Positions 8,101 through 16,544 are shown, counted from the first letter of the stretch. The stretch is 44,298 nucleotides of DNA from an uncultured Clostridia bacterium (GCA_947589665.1 CANQBJ010000013.1:1-44298), one strand, 5' to 3'. A program made the numbers and translations. The notes: generated by a model not told the origin, from the sequence alone.

Positions 8101-10641
8101 CTCTGAATCCTCCTGAGTTATGTCCTTACGGCTTATCTCATAGCACTGGAGATTTCTTTCTGTGGTATCATCGTTCAGGGCATATGTCTTTTCATCTATT
8201 TTTATTGTGACCTTTGCACTGCCGTTGCCCTGTTCAACTTTGACTTCCGCATTCGGTTTCTTTGACTTCTGTTCTTCTGTAAAGCCTTCGCCCTTAAGTG
8301 TACGATCGTTGATGTAATACAGAGGGCGAGTTTCCTTTGGAAGCTTACGGAGCAGCCAGCGTCCGCTTTCGCTTATGGGGTGTCCCATTCTTGTGAAATA
8401 GTCGCTGAGATCAACACCCATACCCATAGACAGGCATACTGCCAGTTTGTCGTCATAGGAAAGGCTGTTTATTTCGTTTATGTGCTGACGTGCATAGCGG
8501 CAGGCATTGCCGTATACGCTCTCTACATCCTGATACAGCTTTGTTTTGTCAAAAAGTCCACGATTATTTGCTATTTCCAACTGGAATATCATTGTCGCAG
8601 GATAGAATATAAGATCCGTAGTCGGGAAAACTCCCGTATTCAAGCCTGTTAAATAGTGCTTATACCAGCGGTTGTCAGTTTCCATTCTGGTAGCGATGCC
8701 AAATTCCATAGAGGACATAAGAGCCATAAGGTTATTCGTGGATTCAGGCTTGCCTATAAGACCACTGTCGAAAACATGACCAAGCTCATGGTATGTACCC
8801 CAGCCTGCTGAAAGCACTGTTCCCGCTGATGCAAAGGACTGATAGTTTCCGCTATCCCAGGCGTCTGTATCTTTTTCCTCGCCTGCATTTATGCCTGCGT
8901 ATATGCTCTGAGCCCAGCCCCAGCCAGCGCCCTGTGTATATACTCTCCACAGGAATGCAGGTCTTGGTTTGTAATCGGGGTCTGTAGGATCAGTCATATT
9001 ATAGCCCAGATATTTGGCGTAACGCTCGTTCATCATCTTTGTCCATTCGGACATGGCGTCCTTGACACCTTTATAGGTTTTCTCAGTACCGTCGGCATTC
9101 GTGACCTTAGTTTCTATTTCCATTCCCTTAAGTGTACCTGTTGCGCTTGAGGTAAGCACGATCTCATCAGACACAAGCTCACATACGTTGAAAAGATAAT
9201 TACCCTTTTCTTCTTCCTTGTGTACAGGGTTTGTTTTCTTTACATATTCCTCAAGAAATTTTTTAAATTCTTCCTCGTTGTCGCTCTTTTCCGGGTCTTT
9301 TGTACAGTAGTGATATACGGGGTACTTTGTGCCGCCTACTATACGGGCTACAGGCGGAAAAGCCTGCTCCTGAGGAATGGCGGGATTATAGAAATAAATA
9401 AGCTGACAGCCCTTCATATCCTCGCCGCAGGTAAATTCATTATAGCCGTTGGAAAGAGTACGTCCTTCCCAGCCGTAATACCAATTCTGAGGATAGTGGT
9501 TTGCCGTTGCCAATACTACTCTTGGAGTGGGACCGTTAGGGTCAAAGTTGGCATAGACTCCAAAGGTCTCGCCGGGGCGTACATAGTAGCCCGTAATGTC
9601 GTACTGACCTCCTATAACATATGTAGTACGCACTCTGCCAAAATCTCCGTACTGGCTTCCCCTCTGGCTCATTGTAATGGGAGCCGTTATATTTGCTCCT
9701 CTGTTCGGCACCTTTAATATGCTTAAAGCAGCCTCTATGTAATTCTTCATAAGTCCCTTAAGAGGCTCGGGATATTGTTCAAGCTGATTTTCAAGGGTCA
9801 GAACATCGTTGAGCTTTATGCCATAGGCAAGAGCGGAGCAGGCATCATCAAGGAAAAGTCCCGAATAGTCCTCCTTGGCATGCTCGGATTTGTAAAAGGC
9901 TATTTCTGTAGCCGCCGCCCAATCCTGATTAGCCTCTACAAATTCAAATTTAAGCTTCTTGAATTTTCTCTGAGGGAAAGAAATTTCAATAGGGTCGATA
10001 GTAACGGTTTCCATACCGCCTTCAGCCCAAAGTTTAAATTGATCATCTGACTGATTGCCGTCCTGATAATAAACTTTATATTTCTTGGGGAAGCCCTTTC
10101 CCTGTGCGTCCTTTGAACGGGCACGGAAAATTATCCTGCCTATTTCCTCTTCCTTGTCGAATGTAAAGGTTAAGAACTTTGGTGTAATATTGACTCCACC
10201 GCCGGCTGTTTCCCAATGCTGACCGTTCCATTTTTTATCATAACAATGATCAGCAGAGCAAGAAGGATTGTAACTTCCGCTGCTGTCTTTGACCGTTGCG
10301 CGATGTTCGGCATCTACAAGGTATTTATTATTGTATTTTTCCAATTCTTTGGACAAGTTATCATTAATGAGATAGGCGCCAAGCTGCCACGGAGTCGTCT
10401 TTGCCTTATAATATCCCTCTCCCGCCTTTTCAAAGCGTGAGGCATCATCCTCTTCCGAAGCCTCAGCAGATGCCTGAGCCTGCATATCGTCATACGATTC
10501 AGTTCCAACCTCCTGCGCATCATACTGCTCTGTAATTTCATCAGATGAATATGTGTCTGTGTTCTCAGCGGCAAAGGTACTAAAAGGAATTGATGAAAAT
10601 ATCATTGCTGCTGAAAGAATGTAGGCAATACTTCGTTTCAT
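5179..10641 (-). CDS. Giant secreted M60-family (mucin-type) metallopeptidase
   Basis: 1820 residues, with a signal peptide at 1-24 (ending STFAAE) and an acidic linker to about 70. A galactose-binding-like (F5/8 type C) domain covers about 85-250. The M60 domain (PF13402 type) spans about 315-770. The zinc motif HELGH is at 618-622 with a candidate third ligand Glu633 in PESTNN, fitting the family signature HExxH-x(8,28)-E. An FN3-like stretch (about 795-895) and six Ig-like/Big_2 modules follow (about 1033-1134, 1138-1284, 1296-1401, 1405-1500, 1503-1596, 1601-1690), then a C-terminal beta module (about 1710-1812). No LPXTG, SLH or dockerin is present. Family members cleave O-glycosylated mucin-like proteins; the substrate here is inferred. 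The third Big module has a charged insertion near 1347-1374. Confidence 0.93.
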   Translation of the reverse strand: MKRSIAYILSAAMIFSSIPFSTFAAENTDTYSSDEITEQYDAQEVGTESYDDMQAQASAEASEEDDASRFEKAGEGYYKAKTTPWQLGAYLINDNLSKELEKYNNKYLVDAEHRATVKDSSGSYNPSCSADHCYDKKWNGQHWETAGGGVNITPKFLTFTFDKEEEIGRIIFRARSKDAQGKGFPKKYKVYYQDGNQSDDQFKLWAEGGMETVTIDPIEISFPQRKFKKLKFEFVEANQDWAAATEIAFYKSEHAKEDYSGLFLDDACSALAYGIKLNDVLTLENQLEQYPEPLKGLMKNYIEAALSILKVPNRGANITAPITMSQRGSQYGDFGRVRTTYVIGGQYDITGYYVRPGETFGVYANFDPNGPTPRVVLATANHYPQNWYYGWEGRTLSNGYNEFTCGEDMKGCQLIYFYNPAIPQEQAFPPVARIVGGTKYPVYHYCTKDPEKSDNEEEFKKFLEEYVKKTNPVHKEEEKGNYLFNVCELVSDEIVLTSSATGTLKGMEIETKVTNADGTEKTYKGVKDAMSEWTKMMNERYAKYLGYNMTDPTDPDYKPRPAFLWRVYTQGAGWGWAQSIYAGINAGEEKDTDAWDSGNYQSFASAGTVLSAGWGTYHELGHVFDSGLIGKPESTNNLMALMSSMEFGIATRMETDNRWYKHYLTGLNTGVFPTTDLIFYPATMIFQLEIANNRGLFDKTKLYQDVESVYGNACRYARQHINEINSLSYDDKLAVCLSMGMGVDLSDYFTRMGHPISESGRWLLRKLPKETRPLYYINDRTLKGEGFTEEQKSKKPNAEVKVEQGNGSAKVTIKIDEKTYALNDDTTERNLQCYEISRKDITQEDSEYKFCGITGDDLSTKNVNELYSFEDADVTPGHSYKYKIVPYDCTMEPANTSFESGEQIIPNGIFVPLTWLGFPGTSGITLKVNESKAIHLEYAPLSTTYDLSALEWKNNFIDDFTISDDPDHPGDPTWKLITAKKPVSGTIRISAGGKGSANYAKGYGKDNKGKYLQGPLVKVDYKINVVADAKATELKGVAIENKNDEWNKDGIRLKPGQSVQLIAAPVPANAENVSPIEWSTSEDSKEDDDSHIINIDTNGNVTALKVGEATVTATVRNTEDSSKTFTDDINIIVSDEAPELQGIEIVSWNEGSDKYSCIYNDLESAHKMTVQAVPFNAQVNADCVDWTVESARGLQEGDPGYDPTVYTDDVNEMIKTYYPEYSVRFNHLGNGRETLTNVGSPFPAVLTVKATLYFKSVVDENGELLPETERGTEICTDTIDVLVRTENEPPANGVKTLTIDKGTVSMNADEDKTIELNLTADPPAANGSDQITWTSSNPDVAEVEPVYKEPENVAKAAAVDGGEEEAPKKTTQKAIVNAKKPGTTTITGIWGGKQSSCVVTVNGKIELTGVHFKVGKDDKKENITKDMTVGDTYQLILYPDPMDATDLKDVEWSSSNSGVATVDTNTGLVTALSAGTAEITGTIAQENGGSHSLKCTVSVKNKVIPLEGVSLSESTHDMKVGDTVDLTLSPRPLNANEGLTDVEWKSSNDSIVSVSDLPNEEGAREHKATLTAKASGTCTISAKMGEFTMNCTVIVEKEKVPVILNLYNTNNEDVTNTQVDMKGANDKVWLDCRLNGITVGSNDIYWSSSDEKVAGVEQDGTITALSEGTAVISATSASHGSSAECTVNVLNSTPVAPPTKPSHHGEHINYTLDTASDYNGRVNISKAVTDSEINIIITPINGQITSEELKGFTLYLAEYAKDVESTEKDNSISKNVTVGTAATDEYGNVTLTVPKPDTGNYKLMLWDLKQRPVIEEITSF

Positions 10642-10685
10642 ACCTCGTCCTCCATTGTGGTAATTATTAAGAATTTATTAATATC

Positions 10686-10714
10686 AATATATCATAATTG
10701 CCCTGTCAAGTCAA
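10686..10714 (-). promoter_or_regulatory. Predicted promoter of the M60-dockerin unit
   Basis: Minus-strand TTGACT (10714-10709), a 17-base spacer and TATATT (10691-10686) lie about 45 bases upstream of the M60 start codon. An overlapping TTGACA offers an alternative -35. A GAGGT ribosome binding site follows. Confidence 0.6.
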
Positions 10715-10742
10715 TTTTTTATTTAGTTTTACAAAAAAAATA

Positions 10743-12122
10743 TCAGGCTTTAAATTTATCTATTTCATAATAGTCAAAGCGTGATGTTTTTATTACACAG
10801 CATTCTATTTTCTTATTGAAAAGCCTTTCCACATCTCCGCAGACCTGCTTTAAATGGAATATTATTTCCTCGCTTGCAGATACTCTTACCTTATTGTAAA
10901 CAGTAGACGCAAATATGTCCGCTATACGGTTTTTGATATCATCACATATGCAGCTTACATTCTTTATATGTCCTGTTCCGTTACAGTAAGGACAAGTGTG
11001 AAATATATATCTGCTCAAAGGCTTTCTCTTTTTCTGCCTTGTCATCTGCATAAGCCCAAGCTCTGTCATACCGACCACATGTACCTTTACTCTGTCGGAG
11101 AGTATGCATTTTTTCATATATTCCAAAAGCTTTTCATTTTCTGACTTATCCTTAGTATTAATAAAGTCTGCAATTATCATACCGCCTATGTTTCTCAGTC
11201 TTATCTGCCTTGCGATCTCCTCACAGGCAGCCAAATTGATCTTGGCATTATCCCTGCTTTCCGCAGCCTTTCCGCTGTTCACGTCTATTACTGTCATTGC
11301 CTCGGTTTCATCTATAACTATATAACCGCCGTTCTTAAGCCAAACCTTCCTTTCGTAAAGCTCGTCTATCTGTTTTTCAATAAAGAAGTTTCTGAATATA
11401 GGTATAGTTCCTTCATACAGCACTGTATTTTTATAACGCTTGCTGAAATTATCGTAGCCCTCTCTGTCATTGGTTACAATGGTACAGTCATCGTCGGACA
11501 GGTCCTTTATAACTCTGTCAAGGGGAGAGCTTTCGCCGTAAATAAGGGCAGGCGCCTTTGTATATCTGCCCTTTTCTATTATGGCTTCAAGCCTTGTATA
11601 AAGCTCCTCCAGCTCCTTTATGACCTCGGATATATCCGCATCCTTGGCGCTTGTCCTTATAATAGGCGAAATGCCATCCTTGCAGTATCTGTCGCCGATC
11701 TCCTTGAGCCTTTGTCTTATTTCATTGTCGGTTATCTTTGCCGAAACTCCCGTCTGACCGTCATTCTTCATCATGACGGCATATTTTCCCGCTATGCTCA
11801 GAGCAGTTGTGGCAACGGCGCGCTTTTCGTCATATGCTTCTTTTATTATTTGCAAAGTTATTTCCTGTCCCGACTTTATGCCCCTTATTTCCTTGCTTTC
11901 CTTATTGTCGTTAAGCTGCAGGAACACAGGCTTGCCGCAGCCTATATCTACAAAGGCTATGCCCGAAGGCAGTACCTTTTCTACTCTGCCCGTATATATA
12001 TTATCTGCCTGCACACTTTCGTTTTTATCCTGTAATATCAGTTCTGTAAGCTGACCGTCTTTTACAAGAGCCGCTCTGTAAAATTCGGACAGTGCGTCCA
12101 CATATATTTTATTTACGGACAT
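10743..12122 (-). CDS. rng: Ribonuclease G/E family endoribonuclease
   Basis: 459 residues, the size of RNase G rather than the much longer RNase E. An S1-like RNA-binding region occupies about 35-105 (IYTGRVEKVLPSGIAFVDIG). The catalytic metal-binding aspartates are Asp280 in MTVIDVNSGK and Asp319 in GMIIADFINT. The zinc-link cysteines CPYC are at 377-380. It cuts single-stranded, 5'-monophosphate RNA during rRNA maturation and mRNA decay. It overlaps the upstream DUF2344 gene by 10 bases, so the two are translationally coupled. In many Firmicutes this trio is followed by rplU-prp-rpmA; here the M60 peptidase gene comes next instead. Confidence 0.92.
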   Translation of the reverse strand: MSVNKIYVDALSEFYRAALVKDGQLTELILQDKNESVQADNIYTGRVEKVLPSGIAFVDIGCGKPVFLQLNDNKESKEIRGIKSGQEITLQIIKEAYDEKRAVATTALSIAGKYAVMMKNDGQTGVSAKITDNEIRQRLKEIGDRYCKDGISPIIRTSAKDADISEVIKELEELYTRLEAIIEKGRYTKAPALIYGESSPLDRVIKDLSDDDCTIVTNDREGYDNFSKRYKNTVLYEGTIPIFRNFFIEKQIDELYERKVWLKNGGYIVIDETEAMTVIDVNSGKAAESRDNAKINLAACEEIARQIRLRNIGGMIIADFINTKDKSENEKLLEYMKKCILSDRVKVHVVGMTELGLMQMTRQKKRKPLSRYIFHTCPYCNGTGHIKNVSCICDDIKNRIADIFASTVYNKVRVSASEEIIFHLKQVCGDVERLFNKKIECCVIKTSRFDYYEIDKFKA

Positions 12123-12811
12123 AAGGGTACAAGCACTCCTTTCTCCTGTGTATAGAGAGTACCTCTGAGAATGTCTGTTTTTGTAATATCAAAGTCCTCT
12201 CCCATAAGGGAATAAATGTATTCCAGAAGTACATCGGGCTTTAAATTGCCCTGACTTCCCGTAGCAATATTGCAGCAAAGCTCTGTAACTTCGCCGTCAT
12301 TATCGACCTCTATATATCTTATAAAGGGCCGTATATCGACAGTCTTTGCCTTCTTTTTTATTACTCTTTCTATATTTATTTCTTTCTTCTCCATTACAGA
12401 ATTTATCGTACCTTGGATATCATCAAACTTTTTGTTTAATGTAATGTAATAATCTGCCCATGCCACAGCAGCAGCGCAGCTTGTATCATGGAAATCCATT
12501 TCCACGACCTTAAGCACAGATATGCCCTGAGAAAGATTGGAATTGAGAGCATCTTTTATTTCATTACAGTCCATAGGATGAGTAAGCTGTATATCCACTA
12601 TCTCCCCTGCGCCCGACATTCCCAAGGGCAAGGGTACCGCAAAGGTTATAAGCTGATGAGGATTATAGCCCCAGGAATAGCCTATGGGCAGCTTTGCCTT
12701 CTTTATGGTCCTCTGCAGGAATTTAAGCATATCCAGATGTCCTATATAAATCATTCTGTCGGTCTTTGAAAATTCTAGCCTGTACTTTATATTATTATTC
12801 AAAGCAGACAC
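12113..12811 (-). CDS. Radical SAM-associated DUF2344 (TIGR03936) protein
   Basis: 232 residues. The N-terminal half has the family pattern: YRLEFSKTDRMIYIGHLD, then YSWGYNPHQLITFAVPLPLG. Function is unproven. In many genomes this domain is fused to, or encoded directly after, the TIGR03960 radical SAM protein, which implies a joint, probably tRNA- or ribosome-linked modification role. Here it overlaps the radical SAM gene by 17 bases upstream and rng by 10 bases downstream. Confidence 0.85.
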   Translation of the reverse strand: MSALNNNIKYRLEFSKTDRMIYIGHLDMLKFLQRTIKKAKLPIGYSWGYNPHQLITFAVPLPLGMSGAGEIVDIQLTHPMDCNEIKDALNSNLSQGISVLKVVEMDFHDTSCAAAVAWADYYITLNKKFDDIQGTINSVMEKKEINIERVIKKKAKTVDIRPFIRYIEVDNDGEVTELCCNIATGSQGNLKPDVLLEYIYSLMGEDFDITKTDILRGTLYTQEKGVLVPLCP

Positions 12812-14627
12812 CTCCTCCGAAGGAAGCTGCTCCGCAGTGGGCGCATTGCCTGCGGCAGTTAGGTGTTATCTGTCCTGCCTTCGCCTTTTCCATTTCATCT
12901 ATAAAGAACCTCTTGCTTATGCCTATGGATATATGATCCCAGGGCAGTATTTCATCATAGCTGCGCTCCCTGTTGGCATAAAACTCTCTTGACAAGCCCG
13001 TGTCTTTAAAGGCCTGTACCCATGCATCATATTTAAAGAGCTCGTTCCAGCTGTCAAACTTGGCTCCCAGTTCCCATGCCCTTACGATTATTCTGGCAGA
13101 GCGTCTGTCGCCTCTTGCAAGCACACCCTCAAGAGAGCTTAACTCAGGCTCATGATAGTTGTATTTTACCTGTTTTCTGGTTATATTATGCTTTACATAT
13201 CTTTGCTTTCTCATAAATTCCTCTACGGTAGACTGGGCTGTCCACTGAAACGGTGTAAAGGGCTTAGGCACAAAGCACGCAGAGCTTACCGTGACTGAAA
13301 TAGGTCTGCCCTTCCTTTCCTCCTTTGGTATCTCAAAAAACTTTTCAACAATGGCATCTGAAAGATGTACTATACCCATAAGGTCCTCGTCTGTTTCGGT
13401 AGGCAGTCCCACCATAAAATAAAGCTTTACTCTTGTCCAACCGCCGTCAAAGGCAAGTCGGCAGCCCTTTAATATCTCATCCTCTGTAATGCCCTTGTTT
13501 ATAACATCCCTAAGCCTTTGTGTGCCTGCTTCGGGAGCAAAGGTAAGACCCGACTTTCTTACAGCCTGTACCTTCTCCATAAGGTCAAGAGAAAATGCGT
13601 CTATCCTGAGAGATGGAAGAGATATGCTTATCTTATTGTCGGCATATTTCTCAATAAGGCCCTCGGCAAGCTCCTTAAATCCTCTGTAATCGCCTGTGGA
13701 AAGACTTGTAAGGCTTATTTCCTCGTGTCCCGAATTTTCTATAAGAAAATCTGCCAGCTTTAAAAGTCTGTCCGTACTCTTTTCCCTGACAGGTCTGTAC
13801 ACATAGCCTGCCTGACAAAAGCGGCAGCCTCTTATACAGCCTCTGAATACCTCAAGTGTAACTCTGTCGTGTACTGTCTCAATAAGCGGCACAAGCTGCT
13901 TGTCGGGATAAAAGGCTTTATCCATATCCTTTACTATTACCTTTCTTATAACAGAGGGCGCCTTTTCATTATTGGGCTTAAATGATTTTATAGTGCCGTC
14001 GTCGTTGTATTCCACATCGTAGAACTTAGGGATATATATACCCTTTACAGCCAATGCCTTTTCGTAGAAATCCTCTTTTGTGCCGCCGTTTTTCTTGTTC
14101 TCCCTGTATATATCCAGAAGCTCGTCATAGCTTACCTCTCCCTCTCCTATGTAGAACATATCTATAATATCGGCAAGAGGCTCTGGATTGTAGGCGCAGG
14201 GACCTCCCGCTATTATAATTGGGTCATTTTCACTTCTGTCCTTTGACCATATGGGAATACCTGCCAGGTCAAGCATATTTATAATATTGGTATAGCTCAT
14301 TTCATATTGGAGAGTAAAGCCCACAAAGTCAAATTTTTTTACAGCATCTCCTGTTTCAAGGGCAAAAAGAGGGATATTGTTCTCCCTCATTTTTTCCTCC
14401 ATATCGAACCATGGCGCAAATACTCTTTCGCAGTAGGTATCGTCTCTTCTGTTGAGGAAGTAATAAAGTATCTGCAAACCTAAGTGGCTCATACCCACCT
14501 CATATACGTCGGGAAAGCAGAAGGCGAACCTTATATCTACCTTTTCCGGTTTTTTTACGACCATATTTATTTCATTTCCTATATATCGTGCAGGCTTTTC
14601 GACCTGTAACAAAATTTCCTTAAGCAT
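12795..14627 (-). CDS. B12-binding-type radical SAM protein, TIGR03960 family
   Basis: 610 residues. An N-terminal cobalamin-binding-like domain (about 30-180, with GGPCAYNPEPLAD near 141-153) precedes a radical SAM core. The [4Fe-4S] ligands Cys264, Cys268 and Cys271 lie in RGCIRGCRFCQAG. A cysteine-rich tail (CRRQCAHCGA) may bind a second cluster. The reaction and substrate are unknown in this family; linkage to the DUF2344 gene and rng is widely conserved. The start at 14627 follows a GGAGG-like site. The gene begins 24 bases after spoIVFB ends, in the same orientation. Confidence 0.88.
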   Translation of the reverse strand: MLKEILLQVEKPARYIGNEINMVVKKPEKVDIRFAFCFPDVYEVGMSHLGLQILYYFLNRRDDTYCERVFAPWFDMEEKMRENNIPLFALETGDAVKKFDFVGFTLQYEMSYTNIINMLDLAGIPIWSKDRSENDPIIIAGGPCAYNPEPLADIIDMFYIGEGEVSYDELLDIYRENKKNGGTKEDFYEKALAVKGIYIPKFYDVEYNDDGTIKSFKPNNEKAPSVIRKVIVKDMDKAFYPDKQLVPLIETVHDRVTLEVFRGCIRGCRFCQAGYVYRPVREKSTDRLLKLADFLIENSGHEEISLTSLSTGDYRGFKELAEGLIEKYADNKISISLPSLRIDAFSLDLMEKVQAVRKSGLTFAPEAGTQRLRDVINKGITEDEILKGCRLAFDGGWTRVKLYFMVGLPTETDEDLMGIVHLSDAIVEKFFEIPKEERKGRPISVTVSSACFVPKPFTPFQWTAQSTVEEFMRKQRYVKHNITRKQVKYNYHEPELSSLEGVLARGDRRSARIIVRAWELGAKFDSWNELFKYDAWVQAFKDTGLSREFYANRERSYDEILPWDHISIGISKRFFIDEMEKAKAGQITPNCRRQCAHCGAASFGGGVCFE

Positions 14628-14651
14628 TTTTTCCTCCGTTGAATTTATTAC

Positions 14652-15476
14652 TTATTTATTATCATAGCTTATATTTGTCAGAATATCAACTAAATTATGA
14701 TCAATACCCTTTTTTTCAATAAATTTTCTCAGGCTGTCCTCTGTTATTTCTCCTATTATGCCGTCCTTTCTCACCTCTATAACCGTATAATAGTCCATAC
14801 CCAGACTGTATACTATTGTTTTGATGTCCATATCATAAGGCGCCGTTATCCTCCTGCATGAATATATTCTTTTTTTCTTTGTCATAAGGGTTTTATATAT
14901 GAAATATGCCGTAGTTTCCTCATACCTCCTGCTTTCTCTGATTATATATACGGCTGCCAGAAGAAGTGAAATATTATAATTCATAAGCACCATCTGTAAA
15001 AAGCCCATAAGTATAAGAGTGCAGCATATGACAAGGCTTATATTGGCAACATATCTGTTGGCTCTGAGAGTACCCCATATATATCCGCCTACGCATACCA
15101 TAAGCCTGCTGCCGTCAAGAGGGAAAACAGGCATAAGATTAAAAAGCCCTATTAATATATTCAGCCTGCCGACAATATTGTTTCTGAAAAGTATACCGAA
15201 TACTATATTGAAAAGAGGGGGTATGGCAAGAACCAGTATTCTTCTTGAAAGTCTTATGTTTTCAAGCCCCTGTATATCCGCCGACAGACCCACGGGCATA
15301 AATGTGATACCCTTTACGCAGCCGCCGTACTCCCTTGCAAGGGCAATATGAAGTATTTCGTGTATTATCATAAAAATATACGCAATAAAAAATTGCTCTA
15401 AATACCTTAGAGCAATCATAAGTAATATTAATACAAAAAAGGATGGTCTGAATTTAATATAAAAGCTGCTTTTCAA
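14652..15476 (-). CDS. spoIVFB: SpoIVFB-like site-2 intramembrane metalloprotease (M50)
   Basis: 274 residues with several membrane helices. The zinc motif HEILH is at 39-43 and the second M50 motif FPLDG (Asp121) is near 118-122. The C-terminal part (about 200-270) looks CBS-like, as in Bacillus SpoIVFB, where it senses nucleotide. In the model organism SpoIVFB cleaves pro-sigma-K in the mother cell, held inactive by SpoIVFA and BofA. A SpoIVFA-like M23 protein is encoded 14 bases upstream, supporting the name. The substrate in this organism is inferred; some Clostridia process sigma-K differently. Confidence 0.85.
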   Translation of the reverse strand: MKSSFYIKFRPSFFVLILLMIALRYLEQFFIAYIFMIIHEILHIALAREYGGCVKGITFMPVGLSADIQGLENIRLSRRILVLAIPPLFNIVFGILFRNNIVGRLNILIGLFNLMPVFPLDGSRLMVCVGGYIWGTLRANRYVANISLVICCTLILMGFLQMVLMNYNISLLLAAVYIIRESRRYEETTAYFIYKTLMTKKKRIYSCRRITAPYDMDIKTIVYSLGMDYYTVIEVRKDGIIGEITEDSLRKFIEKKGIDHNLVDILTNISYDNK

Positions 15477-15490
15477 TTCTGCCTCCGCCC

Positions 15491-15925
15491 TCAGTTTAAA
15501 TATTCATAGGGGTCCAGATATTTGCCCTCATACATTATCTCATAATGAAGGTGAGGACCCGTTGCCTGACCTGTACTTCCCGTATATGCCAGCACATCTC
15601 CCTGTTTTATTTTCTGTCCCTTCTGTACAGCTACCTCCTTTAAATGAGCATATAATATTTCGTAGCTGTCATAGGTCTTATACTTCACCCACCGTCCATA
15701 GCTCTGCGAATAGCCGCAGTCAATGACCTCTCCGCTTTTTACAGCCTTTGCGGCGGTGCCTGAAGGCACTCCCAGGTCTATGCCCTTGTGGTTTTCGTTC
15801 CTGCCTGTTACGGGATTTACCCTTGAGCCGAATACATCCGTCACAACTCCGTTATCAATGGGGGTTATCCATGCCTCGCTAGGGAGACTCCAGAGCTTTC
15901 TGCCTGTTGTAATAGGCGTTTTCAT
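15491..15925 (-). CDS. M23/LytM peptidase domain, C-terminal part of a frameshifted SpoIVFA-like gene
   Basis: 144 codons from a possible internal ATG. It contains a complete LytM/M23 domain with zinc-binding residues in HKGIDLG and HLHYEI, plus the core GQATGPHLHYE. The frame before residue 16 (SEAW) does not resemble the family; the natural reading joins residue 16 onward to the end of the upstream reading frame (see 15879-16274). No convincing ribosome binding site precedes the ATG at 15925. The domain would face the intermembrane or extracellular space. In SpoIVFA the equivalent domain is degenerate, whereas here the metal ligands look intact, so peptidoglycan cleavage or binding is possible. 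Confidence 0.75.
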   Translation of the reverse strand: MKTPITTGRKLWSLPSEAWITPIDNGVVTDVFGSRVNPVTGRNENHKGIDLGVPSGTAAKAVKSGEVIDCGYSQSYGRWVKYKTYDSYEILYAHLKEVAVQKGQKIKQGDVLAYTGSTGQATGPHLHYEIMYEGKYLDPYEYLN

Positions 15926-16274
15926 TCTCTGCTATATAGTCAAGACTTTCATCGCTTAAGGCAACATCCTCGCCAAGATTTGCAAGAAAGCCAATGTTTC
16001 TGCCCTCGGATATGAAATTAAAAACAGAAACGGCAGAGCTTTTAATACTGTCGATGGACGTGCTGCGGGAAAGCACCCTCGTAATGCCGTCTGTCATATG
16101 AAAGGAAATATCACTGTTGAGCTTATATATGCCTACGGCAATAACAGCAATGCCAAGACAGATATTGAGCCTTAGTATGAACGTACTCTTTGCCGCTGTC
16201 TGTTCCGCAGCGTAATTTATATGCTTTCTTTTGCTGTTTCTTCTGTGTCTTGCTGAATAATATCTTTTGTCCAT
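15879..16274 (-). CDS. N-terminal part of the frameshifted SpoIVFA-like M23 protein
   Basis: 131 codons from ATG 16274, which follows GAGGTG at good spacing; a GTG at 16283 is an alternative. It encodes a basic cytoplasmic tail, one membrane helix (about residues 30-50) and a linker, ending ...QKALESP then TAG. The stop codon sits in CCC-TAG-C. Shifting +1 at CCC continues as SPSEAWITP straight into the LytM domain, giving one protein of about 260 residues, the expected domain order for SpoIVFA-like proteins. Causes may be a sequencing error, a real inactivating mutation or programmed +1 frameshifting. The pairing with spoIVFB downstream suggests a sporulation role. Confidence 0.75.
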   Translation of the reverse strand: MDKRYYSARHRRNSKRKHINYAAEQTAAKSTFILRLNICLGIAVIAVGIYKLNSDISFHMTDGITRVLSRSTSIDSIKSSAVSVFNFISEGRNIGFLANLGEDVALSDESLDYIAENENAYYNRQKALESP

Positions 16275-16331
16275 ATATTTCACCTCAATATATTATATTA
16301 ATGTGAAATATTTTTATTCCTGTTTTATGCA

Positions 16332-16369
16332 TAAAAAATCCTGAAACTCACATAAACCGAATTTCAGGA
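16332..16369 (-). terminator. Intrinsic terminator after the tRNA-Lys pair
   Basis: On the minus strand, TCCTGAAA (16369-16362) pairs with TTTCAGGA (16346-16339) and is followed by six T residues. It lies just after the second tRNA gene and ahead of the spoIVFA-like gene. Confidence 0.85.
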
Positions 16370-16377
16370 CCTTAAAG

Positions 16378-16450
16378 TGCGCGATCGGGGGCTCGAACCC
16401 CGGACCTTCTGATTAAGAGTCAGCTGCTCTACCAACTGAGCTAAGCGCGC
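16378..16450 (-). tRNA. tRNA-Lys (anticodon CTT), downstream copy
   Basis: A 73-base cloverleaf with D arm GCTC...GAGC, anticodon loop CTCTTAA (anticodon CTT, reads AAG), T loop TTCGAGC and discriminator A. The 3' CCA is not encoded. A C6-T67 mismatch in the acceptor stem and a G27-A43 mismatch in the anticodon stem are present in both copies. It is identical to the copy 18 bases upstream. Confidence 0.93.
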
Positions 16451-16468
16451 GTATATTCAATTAAAAAA

Positions 16469-16541
16469 TGCGCGATCGGGGGCTCGAACCCCGGACCTTC
16501 TGATTAAGAGTCAGCTGCTCTACCAACTGAGCTAAGCGCGC
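16469..16541 (-). tRNA. tRNA-Lys (anticodon CTT), promoter-proximal copy
   Basis: Identical in sequence to the downstream copy and separated from it by 18 bases. Both should be made as one precursor from the promoter at 16579-16607. No CCA is encoded. The same two stem mismatches occur. Confidence 0.93.
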
Positions 16542-16544
16542 ATA

